Shown: in pieces, positions 1 through 8,028 of the stretch | Layout of the letters: the number at the start of each line of letters is the position of its first letter | Numbering within the stretch: the first letter of the stretch is position 1 | NCBI RefSeq assembly: GCF_022803015.1 | Contig: NZ_JAFKON010000008.1 | Span: 1 to 64,000, forward strand | Source: Arthrobacter humicola | GTDB taxonomy: Bacteria > Actinomycetota > Actinomycetes > Actinomycetales > Micrococcaceae | Reading direction: 5' to 3' | Length of the DNA stretch: 64,000 nucleotides | The notes under the pieces: model-generated | Seen by the model: the letters and a program-made list of their open reading frames with translations, nothing else | What the model was told of the DNA's origin: nothing | Databases searched by the model: none | Position numbers and translations under genes: made by a program

Positions 1-113
1 GTGGACTAGAATTTGTTGGACATGGAGGAGTTGTTCGAGCGAGGTGCTGGTATGTTTTTTTTTTTTTTTTTTTTTAATGGTCTCGTGGGCTCGGAGATGT
101 GTATAAGAGACAG
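1..113. other. Sequencing adapter and poly-T at contig end (non-genomic)
   Basis: Positions 80-113 are an exact copy of the 34-nt Illumina Nextera read-2 transposase adapter, ending in the 19-bp Tn5 mosaic end AGATGTGTATAAGAGACAG at 95-113. It is preceded by 21 consecutive T at 55-75 and by 54 bases of much lower GC than anything nearby. Genomic sequence resumes at 114 in the middle of a reading frame. The open frame running through this part is fortuitous. This is a library or assembly artefact, not biology. Confidence 0.97.
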
Positions 114-963
114 GCTTGAGGCCAAGGCCGCCGCGATGGCGGCACATGTGTCCCAGGTCCGCCCGCTCTCCGGGCTGCCGGGCGACGAGGTGCTCCTGCC
201 ACCGGCCTTCCTGGCACACTTTGAGCGGGCCTGGGAGACGTTTGCCTGGCACCCCGCGGTCGCCCCGGCCGACGCCCCGGCCGACGGCCCGGGCGACGGC
301 CCTGCGGACGGCCCGGGCGATGGCGGGTCCCGGCGGCCCTTCGTCGCGGGCGACGCGGAGCGCGTGTTCGATGCGGTCCACGCCCGGGAGGAGGACCCCT
401 GGCAGTACACCTCGAGCTGGTACGAGCAGCGCAAACGCACCCTCACGCTCGCCGCGCTGCCCGGCAGCAGCTACACGTCCGGGTTGGAGATCGGCTGCTC
501 CATCGGGACCCTGAGCGTGGAACTCGCGCCGCGGTGCGGAAGCTTCCTCGCCGTCGATGCCAGCGGCACCGCGCTGGACCGTGCCGCCAGGCGGCTCGTG
601 CACCTGCCCGCGGCGACGACGCGACACCTGACCGTCCCAAACGAGTGGCCGGAAGGATCGTTCGACCTGATCGTGGTTTCAGAGGTGGGCTACTACCTCT
701 CACCGGCAGAGCTCGCCGGACTGTTCGACCGGATTCAAGGCTCGATCATGCCCGGCGGGACCCTCGCGCTGTGCCACTGGCGGCACCCCATTTCCGGCTG
801 GGAACTCGACGGCGACGCGGTCCACGCCGCGGCCCGGCGGCACCTGGGCTGGGCGGGCGGCGGGAGCTACCAGGAGCGCGACTTTGTGCTCGAGGTGTTT
901 CTTGCCCCGGACGCTGTACCGGGTGCCGCGCCGGGCCTGGGCGGCCCGGAACGGATGCGGTGA
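114..963 (+). CDS. C-terminal part of bifunctional PIG-L deacetylase / SAM methyltransferase (5' truncated)
   Basis: The gene enters from the adapter junction, so its N-terminus is missing. The first ~45 residues (AAHVSQVRPLSGLPGDEVLLPP) look like the end of a PIG-L (LmbE-type) deacetylase domain. A low-complexity Pro/Ala/Asp/Gly linker at about 261-330 follows, and then a class I SAM-dependent methyltransferase domain of the NodS kind, with motif I LEIGCSIG and an upstream WYEQRKRTLTLAALP segment. Fused PIG-L/methyltransferase proteins are known in Arthrobacter, next to glycosyltransferases, and probably modify glycoconjugates or small metabolites; the substrate is unknown. The stop overlaps the next gene's GTG, implying translational coupling. 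Confidence 0.75.
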
Positions 964-1754
964 CCCCGATGACGGCGTTGCCATTGCCGCGCGGGCACCG
1001 CATCGACCGGGTCGCCGTCGTCATGCCCGCAAACAACGAGGAAGACCACCTGGAACTGGCGTTGGAGGCCGTCCAGCGGTCCGCGGACGCCCTCCGCAGG
1101 GTCCGGTCCGACGTCGACACCCGGGTGACGGTGGTACTGGACAGCTGCACGGACGGCTCCGCCGCCGTCATGGCCGGCTTCGCAGCCTCGGACCCGCGTT
1201 TCAGCGCACTGGAGGTCAGCTACCGCAGCGCCGGCGCCAGCCGGGCCGCTGGCGTCCGGGCCTCCGGCATCGGCGTGACCCGGCGGCGGCCGCCCGGCCA
1301 GCGCTGGACGCCGCCGCCCTGGGCCGGCCGGACCTGGCTGGCCAACACCGACGCGGATTCCCGGGTGCCCGAGAACTGGCTGGTGCGCCAGCTGGAGTTC
1401 GCCGAGGCCGGGGCCGACGCCGTGCTGGGTTCCGTGGAACCGGACCCCGCCGGGATGGACCCTGAACTGCTCCGGTGCTGGCACGAACGCCACCCCTTCC
1501 GCGAGGACCACCCGCATATCTATGGCGCGAATTTCGGGGTCCGGGCTTCCGCCTATCTTGCCGCCGGAGGGTTCGCCAGGGTCACGTCCGAAGAAGACCG
1601 GACCCTGGTGCACAGCCTCCGCAGCCGCGCCTTCACGGTCACCGCAACGGACAGCATCAGGGTCATGACCTCCGGCCGGACCCATGCCCGGGCGCCCCAC
1701 GGCTTTGCCACCTACCTGCGGAGCCTGGGCCACCTGCTGCCGCCTGCCAGCTGA
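960..1754 (+). CDS. Glycosyltransferase family 2
   Basis: GT-A fold glycosyltransferase of about 262 residues. Visible features are the N-terminal nucleotide-sugar binding strand RVAVVMPANNEEDHL, the VVLDSCTDGS loop and the metal-binding acidic motif NTDADSRVPENWL. Further C-terminal, GANFGVR and EEDRTL fit the acceptor/base region of GT2 enzymes. There is no transmembrane segment, so it is probably cytoplasmic. The start could be GTG 960, which overlaps the upstream stop by 4 nt, or ATG 969; both share the frame. Coupling to the PIG-L/methyltransferase gene suggests a common glycoconjugate pathway. Donor and acceptor cannot be read from sequence. Confidence 0.82.
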   Translation: MTPMTALPLPRGHRIDRVAVVMPANNEEDHLELALEAVQRSADALRRVRSDVDTRVTVVLDSCTDGSAAVMAGFAASDPRFSALEVSYRSAGASRAAGVRASGIGVTRRRPPGQRWTPPPWAGRTWLANTDADSRVPENWLVRQLEFAEAGADAVLGSVEPDPAGMDPELLRCWHERHPFREDHPHIYGANFGVRASAYLAAGGFARVTSEEDRTLVHSLRSRAFTVTATDSIRVMTSGRTHARAPHGFATYLRSLGHLLPPAS

Positions 1755-1796
1755 AGATTCATTGACGCCGGGACCTGGCCGCTCCACACTGAAGAA

Positions 1797-2015
1797 GTGA
1801 CGGACGATGCGAAAGAACCCAGCATTGATCAGGTTGTCGAGCGTCTGGCTGCCAGGTTTCCGCACGTGCCGCGGATGCACATCGCCGGGATCGTCGGCGA
1901 GGAATTCGATGCCCTGAACGCAGGCCGGATCCGGACCTACATACCCACACTGGTTGAGCGCGGCGCCCGCGTGCGGCTCAAGAGCGAGTTCGGGATCAGC
2001 GCCGCCGAAGACTAA
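1797..2015 (+). CDS. Small three-helix bundle domain protein
   Basis: A 72-residue protein starting at GTG with a purine-rich GAAGAA just before it. The sequence, with VVERLAARFPHV, HIAGIVGEEFDAL and TYIPTLVERGARVRL, predicts three amphipathic helices. It matches the small three-helix-bundle dimerisation-domain proteins common in Arthrobacter and mycobacteria, often near stress genes. There is no catalytic motif. Its function is unknown; a protein-protein interaction role is inferred from the fold only. Confidence 0.7.
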   Translation: MTDDAKEPSIDQVVERLAARFPHVPRMHIAGIVGEEFDALNAGRIRTYIPTLVERGARVRLKSEFGISAAED

Positions 2016-2040
2016 CGCACGTGACGCCGCCCCCTAGCCG

Positions 2041-2139
2041 CGAGTTCGCCGGATGCGCGCGACCCGGCACCCCCGAGTTCGCCGGATCCGTGCGACCCCG
2101 CACCCTCGAGTTCGCCGGATCCGCGCGACATCGCCGTAT
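2041..2139. repeat. Three tandem 33-bp repeats, intergenic
   Basis: Three head-to-tail units start at 2041, 2074 and 2107, each beginning CGAGTTCGCCGGAT and followed by a G/C-rich GCGCGAC segment; the period is exactly 33 bp. The first unit is preceded by a related CCG. The period is a multiple of three, so it leaves an 11-residue repeat in several frames, but none has a convincing start or ribosome-binding site. The array lies 80-180 bp upstream of the putative ppsA control region. Function unknown. Confidence 0.85.
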
Positions 2140-2221
2140 AGTTCCGGCGATCCCGCAGGTGTCCGGCGATTTCGACGGCGGCGGCCCGGGGCAGGCGGCA
2201 CAGTAGCCGGAGGGGGCGCGC

Positions 2222-2256
2222 GGGTCCAAAGCCCCTGACCCCGGGACACCGGCCCC
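2222..2256. promoter_or_regulatory. Two DosR/DevR-like palindromic boxes upstream of ppsA
   Basis: GGGTCCAAAGCCCC lies at 2222-2235, and its reverse complement GGGGCTTTGGACCC differs by one base from the box at 11224-11237. GGGACACCGGCCCC at 2243-2256 has the half-site layout GGGAC-N4-G-N-CCC. The established mycobacterial DosR consensus is TTSGGGACTWWAGTCCCSAA. The boxes lie 41-75 bp before the ppsA ATG, a sensible activator position. The identification is inferred from pattern only. Confidence 0.5.
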
Positions 2257-2296
2257 GCGCAGTATGGGTCCACCGACAATCCACAGGAGTGCTGAC

Positions 2297-4725
2297 ATGG
2301 CTGAATCGCCCGTGATGTGGTTTGACGAGACCGGCATGGCCGACGTCCCACGGGTCGGCGGGAAGAACGCCTCGCTCGGCGAGCTCATCCGGACCCTCCA
2401 AAGCGAGGGGATACGGGTCCCCGACGGGTTCGCCACCACAGCCGCCGCCTACCGCTCGTTCGTCGCGGCCAACGGGATCGACGCCGCCATGCGATCGCGC
2501 ATTGCCGCCTACCGGGCCGGGGACGCCACACTGCGCGCCACCGGCGAGGCCATCCGGGACCTGTTCCTGGCAGCGAGTTCCCCGGCGACATCGCCGACGC
2601 CATCCGCGCCCACTACCGGACCCTGGGGGACCGGGCCGGCATGGACCGGCTCGCCGTGGCCGTGCGCAGCAGCGCGACGGCGGAGGATCTCCCGGACGCG
2701 AGCTTCGCCGGGCAGCAGGAGACCTTCCTGAACATCGCGGGTGAGCGGGAACTGCTGGACGCCTGCCGCCGCTGTTACGCCTCACTCTTCACGGACCGGG
2801 CCATCAGCTACCGCGAGGTCAAGGGCTTCGACCACATGGACATCGCCCTCTCGATCGGCGTCCAGCGGATGGTGCGCTCCGACGTCGGCGCCTCCGGGGT
2901 GATGTTCTCCATCGATACCGACTCGGGCTTTCCCCGCGCCGCCGTCATCAGCGCGGCCTGGGGCCTTGGCGAAACCGTCGTCCAGGGCACCATCAATCCG
3001 GACAAGTACCTGGTCTTCAAGCCGCTCCTGACAGAGTCCGCGGCCGCGGAGGGCATCACCCCGATCATCGAGAAATCCCTCGGCTCCAAGGCCCGGAAAA
3101 TGGTCTACAGCCGCGGCGGGAGCGCCCGCACCCGGATGGTGGACACCTCGGAGGCCGAGCGCCGGGCCTTCGTGCTGGGCGACGCCGAGATCCTCGCCCT
3201 CGCCCGCTGGGCCGTCACGGTCGAAAACCACTACGGCCGGCCCATGGACATGGAATGGGCCCGGGACGGCGAGACCGGGGAACTCTTCATGGTCCAGGCC
3301 CGGCCCGAGACGGTCCAGTCACGCCGGACCGGGCCGCAGTTCACCATCCACCACCTGCTGGAACGGGGGCCCGTGCTCGCCACCGGATCGGCCATCGGCG
3401 ACTCGATTGCGCACGGCACGGCCTGCGTCATCCGGACCGCGGCGGACATCGCGGGGTTCCGCGACGGCGCCATCCTCGTGACCGAAATGACCGACCCGGA
3501 CTGGGTGCCCATCATGAAACGGGCAGCCGGCATCGTCACGGACCACGGCGGCCCCACGAGCCACGCGGCGATCGTCAGCCGCGAGCTGGGTGTCCCCGCC
3601 GTCGTCGGAAGCGGCAACGCCACGGCCGTCCTGGCCGAGGGCCGGCCCGTGACGATCTCCTGCGCCGAAGGTGATCTGGGCCGGGTCTACGACGGCACCC
3701 TGGCGTTCGAAACCGAAGAGGTGGACCTCGGCGCGCTGCCTGCGACGCGCACGGCCGTCATGGTCAACATCGCCAGCCCAGCCGCGGCCTTCCAGTGGTG
3801 GCGGCTGCCGGCGGACGGCGTCGGGCTTGCCCGGATGGAATTCATCATCAGCAGCCTGATCCGCGTCCATCCCATGGCGCTTGTCCACCCGGAACGGGTC
3901 ACGGATCCGGCCGAGGCGCACCAGATCCGGGAGCTGGCGCAGGCCTATGCGGACCCGGCCGAGTACTTCGTGGACGCCCTGTCGCTGGGGATCGCCAAGA
4001 TCGCCGCGCCGTATTATCCGCGCCCCGTGATTGTCCGGCTCAGCGACTTCAAGACCAACGAATACGCCCACCTGCTCGGCGGTGGCGCCTTCGAGGAACC
4101 GGAAGAGAATCCCATGCTCGGGTTCCGCGGCGCCTCGCGCTACTACGACCCCCGTTACCGCGAGGGGTTCGCGCTCGAATGCGCCGCGCTCAAACGTGTC
4201 CGCGAGAAGCTCGGGTTCACCAACGTGATTGTCATGGTGCCGTTTTGCCGCACGCCGCAGGAGGCGGACAAGGTCCTGGCCGTGATGGCCGAGCATGGTT
4301 TGGTCCGCGGCAGCAACGGGCTGCAGGTCTACATGATGTGCGAAATCCCGTCCAACGTGGTCCTGGCCGAGAAGTTCGCCACGCGGTTCGACGGGTTCTC
4401 GATCGGCTCCAACGACCTCACCCAGCTGGTCCTGGGCGTGGACCGTGACTCCGGCCAGCTCGCGGCGCTCTTCGATGAGCGGGACGAGGCCGTGATGGCG
4501 ATGATCAGCGAGGCCATCCGCAAGGCCCACGCCGCCGGCATCAAGATCGGCATTTGCGGGCAGGGACCGAGCAACCACCCGGAGTTCGCCGCGTTCCTGG
4601 TGCGCGAAGGGATCGACTCGATCTCCCTGAACCCGGACAGCTACCTCAAGACCGTGCCGCGGATCGCGGAAGCGGAGACTGAGTCAGCCGTCGCGGCGGC
4701 AGAGACAGAGTCAGCCAGACAATAG
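2297..4725 (+). CDS. ppsA: Phosphoenolpyruvate synthase (with a -1 frameshift near 2575)
   Basis: Converts pyruvate and ATP to PEP, AMP and phosphate for gluconeogenesis. Read through one frameshift, the protein is about 809 residues, close to the ~790 of E. coli PpsA. It has an N-terminal pyruvate/ATP-binding domain (GGKNASLGEL, then AVRSSATAEDLPDASFAGQQ), a swivelling phosphohistidine domain (TDHGGPTSHAA, His ~423), and a C-terminal PEP/pyruvate TIM barrel (SIGSNDLTQLVLGVDRDS, catalytic Cys ~754 in GICGQGP). The ATG at 2297 opens frame 2, but after about 2574 homology continues only in frame 1 (EFPGDIADAIRAHYRTLGDRAG). Adding one G to GCGAG at 2573-2577 restores a single frame. It is either a sequencing error or a real disruption. 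DosR-like boxes lie upstream. Confidence 0.9.
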
Positions 4726-6660
4726 TCATCCCGGTAGCGGGGCCTGCCGCTCGCTTTCCCGGGACCGCACCGGGCTGGCTGCGCCGCGGCGGCCGGGGCC
4801 GAGTGAACGCAGGGCATTGAGGATCGTGGCGAGGTCCACCAGTTCCTGGGACAGGGCGCCGGCGATGGCCGGCACGTAGCCCGCGGCGGCGGCCAGCATG
4901 AGGGCCACGCTCAGGCCGATGCCGATCCAGATGCTCTGCAGGGCCACCTGCACGGTGCGTTGCCCGATCCGGACGGCGGTCCCCACCTTGGAGAGGTCAT
5001 CGAGGATGATCACGACGTCGGCCGACTCGCCGGCCGCCGTCGAACCGCGGGCGCCCATGGCGATTCCGACGTCGGCGACCGCCAGGACGGGGGCATCGTT
5101 GACGCCGTCGCCGACCATCATGACCGGACGGTCCGGCAGCGACCTGACGGCCTCGACCTTGTCCCGCGGCAGGCACTCGGCGCGGACGTCGGTGAGCCCT
5201 GCCTCGTCCGCGATGTGCCGGGCCGTGGCGAGCGCGTCACCGGTCAGCATGACCGTTCGGCGTACGCCCAGGGCCTTGAGGTCGGCGAGGGTGCGGCGGG
5301 TCTCTTTGCGGATGGGATCGCTCATCACCAGGGCGCCCACGAATTTTCCGCCGGCACCGACGTAGATGGCGAGCTCGCCGCTGGCCAGCCCAGCCTCCAC
5401 CACGCCGGACGCCCACTCTGCGACGAACGCGGGCTTGCCCACCACCACGTCCTGGCCGTCGAACCTGGCACGGACCCCGTGGGTGGCGAATTCGGTGGCT
5501 TCGGTGGCGGCCGCGAAGGGCAGGGCCCGGTTCCGGGCGGCCTCCACCACTGAGGCGGCCAGGACATGCGAGGAATACTGTTCCGCGGACGCCGCCAACT
5601 GCAGGACCTCGTCCTCTGCGAGGGGCCCGGCGGTCCGGATACGCAGCAGGGACGGGCGGCCGTACGTGAGGGTCCCTGTCTTGTCGAAGGCGGCCGTCTT
5701 GATCCGGCTCAGCTGTTCCAGCACCCCGGCGTACTTGACGATGACGCCGGAGTGAGCGGCGCGGCTCATGCCGCCGAGGAACGCCACCGGCGCTGCGATC
5801 AGCAGGGGGCACGGCGTGGCCACCACGAGGACCTCGGCGAAGCGTTCCGGGCTGCCGCTGATGATCCAGCCCACGGCGCCGAGCACGTACGCGAGGGCCG
5901 TGAATGGCACGGCATAGCGGTCAGCGAGCCGGACCATGGGCGCCTTGCTGTCCGCTGCCTCCTGCACGAGGGCGACGATCCGGCTGTACTGCGAATCCTC
6001 CATGCGCGCCGTGACCCGCATCCGGACGGCGGCCTCACCGTTCAGCGAACCGCTCATGAGGCCGTCCCCGGCGGACCGCTCCACCGGCAGGCTCTCCCCG
6101 GTGAGTGAGGACTCATCGAAAGAGCCGGACTCGGAGAGCAGGACGCCGTCCAGCGGGACCACCTCGCCGGGCCTGACCAGCAGGATGTCCCCGATCTCGA
6201 CGTCGGCGGCCGCCACGTCCTCGTGTTGGCTCTCCGTTGGGGTTCCGGCGGCGGGGGTTCCGGCTGTGTGGGTTCCGGCGGCGGGGGAGCCGTTGCGCTC
6301 CCGGTGGGCCGTCTGCGGGACGCGTTCGAGCAATGCGGTGAGTTCGCCCTTGGCCCGGCCGGCGGCGTAGTCCTCAAGGGCAGTGCCGCCCGCGAGCATG
6401 AGTACGACGATCATCGAGGCGACGTACTCGCCCACCAGCACGGTGCTGACGATTGCGGTGACGGCCAGGATGTCGATGCCGAACTGCCCGCGTGCGAGCC
6501 GGCGCGCCATCCCGACGGCGAGGTAGGCCGCCACGGCCAGGGCATAGACGCTCGCAGCGGCCCGGGCTATGCCTTCCTGCCCGGAGAACAGCAAGACCAG
6601 CACCGCCAGCAGGACGACGAGGGTCCCGGCCACGAGCGGATACCGGAGTACGAATTTCAC
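4726..6660 (-). CDS. Heavy-metal P1B-type ATPase with atypical TPC and HV motifs
   Basis: Membrane ATPase of 644 residues, GTG start. It has the full P-type core: TGES 187-190 (actuator), DKTGT with phosphorylated Asp326, and GDGVNDAP near the C-terminus. The metal-site helix reads TPCPLL (Cys284) rather than the CPC or SPC of most P1B pumps, and the usual HP dipeptide of the nucleotide domain is HV (YSSHVLA). No N-terminal metal-binding domain precedes the first helices, and a low-complexity Pro/Ala/Gly/Thr insert occupies ~123-148. The transported metal cannot be assigned; TPC-type pumps have been linked to Ni, Co or Fe. The 3' end abuts convergent ppsA with no gap. Confidence 0.85.
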   Translation of the reverse strand: MKFVLRYPLVAGTLVVLLAVLVLLFSGQEGIARAAASVYALAVAAYLAVGMARRLARGQFGIDILAVTAIVSTVLVGEYVASMIVVLMLAGGTALEDYAAGRAKGELTALLERVPQTAHRERNGSPAAGTHTAGTPAAGTPTESQHEDVAAADVEIGDILLVRPGEVVPLDGVLLSESGSFDESSLTGESLPVERSAGDGLMSGSLNGEAAVRMRVTARMEDSQYSRIVALVQEAADSKAPMVRLADRYAVPFTALAYVLGAVGWIISGSPERFAEVLVVATPCPLLIAAPVAFLGGMSRAAHSGVIVKYAGVLEQLSRIKTAAFDKTGTLTYGRPSLLRIRTAGPLAEDEVLQLAASAEQYSSHVLAASVVEAARNRALPFAAATEATEFATHGVRARFDGQDVVVGKPAFVAEWASGVVEAGLASGELAIYVGAGGKFVGALVMSDPIRKETRRTLADLKALGVRRTVMLTGDALATARHIADEAGLTDVRAECLPRDKVEAVRSLPDRPVMMVGDGVNDAPVLAVADVGIAMGARGSTAAGESADVVIILDDLSKVGTAVRIGQRTVQVALQSIWIGIGLSVALMLAAAAGYVPAIAGALSQELVDLATILNALRSLGPGRRGAASPVRSRESERQAPLPG

Positions 6661-6734
6661 GGATGTTCCGCCTTAGCTTCGTATCAGTTTTGGCGTCTCC
6701 CTGAATCCTACTGCGCGGCCGCGACCGGCTTGCC

Positions 6735-6757
6735 GGGACGGCCTCCCGGACCGTCCC
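6735..6757. repeat. Inverted repeat GGGACGG-N9-CCGTCCC
   Basis: A perfect 7-bp inverted repeat (6735-6741 and 6751-6757) in the 213-bp gap between the divergently transcribed ATPase (start 6660) and reductase (start 6874). It could form a hairpin or be a regulator site. The spacing does not fit the DosR-like boxes found elsewhere in the window. Nothing else in this gap is recognisable apart from the AGGAGG before 6874. Confidence 0.4.
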
Positions 6758-6873
6758 CGGACCCCGGCATGAGAGGCTGGACGAGCAGCCGTCCCGATCA
6801 AGCGGGCCGGCGCGCAGGGACCCGACATAGGCGATGGGCGCGGCGCAGCACAAGCGATGCCAGGAGGAATGAC

Positions 6874-7965
6874 GTGCGAAGCAGTTCAGAGACCGTCGAC
6901 ACCCGGACCGCCCTGGTGGTGGGGGCAAGCGGAATTGCCGGATCCGCCCTGGTGGACAGGCTCGTCGAGGAGGGCTGGGACGTGGTGGGGCTCTCCCGCA
7001 ATCCCCTCCGTCGCCGTGACGTACGCCATGTGAGCGCGGACCTGACATCCGTGGAGAACCTGCGCCAGGCCCTTGCAGGTGTTTCACCCACCCATGTGTT
7101 CTACACCGCCTGGTCCAGGCGGAAGACCGAACAAGAGAACATCGACACAAACGCGGGCATGCTGCGGAACGTCCTCGCCAGCCTCAACGGCAAACCTGTG
7201 AAGCACGTCGCCCTCATGACCGGGCTGAAGCACTATCTGGGCCCGTTTGAGGCGTATGCGGCCGGGGAAATGCCGGACACCCCCTTTCGGGAGAGCGAGC
7301 CGAGGCTGCCGACGCCGAACTTCTACTACGCCCAGGAAGACGAGTTGTGGGCTGCGGCCGCGAAGCAGGGCTTTGGCTGGTCCGTGCACCGGGCGCATAC
7401 GGTGATCGGGCATGCGGTCGGGAACGCCATGAACATGGGGCTCACCCTCGCCGTTCAGGCATCCATCTGTAAGGAACTGGGCCAGCCGTTCATCTTCCCG
7501 GGCTCGGAGACGCAGTGGAACAGCCTCACGGACATGACCGACAGCGGACTGCTGGCGGACCACATGATCTGGGCGGCCACAGCGGACAACGTTGGCGACC
7601 AGGCCTACAACATCGTCAACGGCGATGTCTTCCGCTGGCGGCGCATGTGGCCTGCGCTGGCCGGCTACTTCGGGGTCGAGCCGGTAGGTTACAGCAACGA
7701 ACCGCAGCCGTTGGAGCAGCAAATGCGCGGCATGGAAGGCGTCTGGTCGGGCATCGCCGCCCGCCATGGGCTGGCCGAACCCGACCTCGCGCAGGTCGCC
7801 TCCTGGTGGCACACGGACGGCGACCTGGGCCGGAACCTCGAGGTGGTCACGGACATGAGCAAGAGCCGGCTCGCCGGTTTCACCGGGTACCGTCGCACGG
7901 AAGACGCATTCCTGCAGCTGTTCGACCGGTACCGTGCGGACGGCTTGATTCCGGCGGCCTCCTAG
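6874..7965 (+). CDS. SDR-family reductase, PRISE type (progesterone 5-beta-reductase/iridoid-synthase-like)
   Basis: NAD(P)H-dependent atypical short-chain reductase of 363 residues. The N-terminal Rossmann loop is VVGASGIAGSAL. Segments typical of the PRISE group follow: the VFYTAWSRR stretch, NFYYAQEDELW with the catalytic Tyr in the YY pair, and VHRAHTVIGHAVGNAMNMG. In plants this group reduces enones; bacterial members have broad enone reductase activity with unknown physiological substrates. The start is the GTG at 6874, seven bases after AGGAGG (6862-6867); a nearby ATG at 6869 is out of frame. It stands alone, divergent from the metal ATPase. Confidence 0.85.
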   Translation: MRSSSETVDTRTALVVGASGIAGSALVDRLVEEGWDVVGLSRNPLRRRDVRHVSADLTSVENLRQALAGVSPTHVFYTAWSRRKTEQENIDTNAGMLRNVLASLNGKPVKHVALMTGLKHYLGPFEAYAAGEMPDTPFRESEPRLPTPNFYYAQEDELWAAAAKQGFGWSVHRAHTVIGHAVGNAMNMGLTLAVQASICKELGQPFIFPGSETQWNSLTDMTDSGLLADHMIWAATADNVGDQAYNIVNGDVFRWRRMWPALAGYFGVEPVGYSNEPQPLEQQMRGMEGVWSGIAARHGLAEPDLAQVASWWHTDGDLGRNLEVVTDMSKSRLAGFTGYRRTEDAFLQLFDRYRADGLIPAAS

Positions 7966-7980
7966 GCTGCGGCACGGGCG

Positions 7981-7994
7981 GGGCCTTTGAGCCC
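7981..7994. promoter_or_regulatory. Possible third DosR-like box, or small hairpin
   Basis: GGGCCTTTGAGCCC shares the GGGnCTTTGRnCCC pattern with the boxes at 2222 and 11224. It sits 35-48 bp before the deacetylase ATG and just past the reductase stop. Because GGGC and GCCC can pair, it could instead be a short transcript-end hairpin. Confidence 0.3.
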
Positions 7995-8028
7995 TAGCCT
8001 GCCGTAGCGCGTGATGCCAAGGTGAAGC

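Noticed and set aside
13..113. Open frame across the adapter that seems to give the first protein a start
   Set aside because: The codons come from the adapter and poly-T; no homology to any methyltransferase or PIG-L N-terminus.
1770..1780. GGGACCTGGCC as another DosR-like box
   Set aside because: The second half-site is one base short and lacks the TTT core.
2021..2206. Small open frames with an 11-residue repeat over the 33-bp array
   Set aside because: No ribosome-binding site; every frame is open simply because the DNA repeat is GC rich and a multiple of three.
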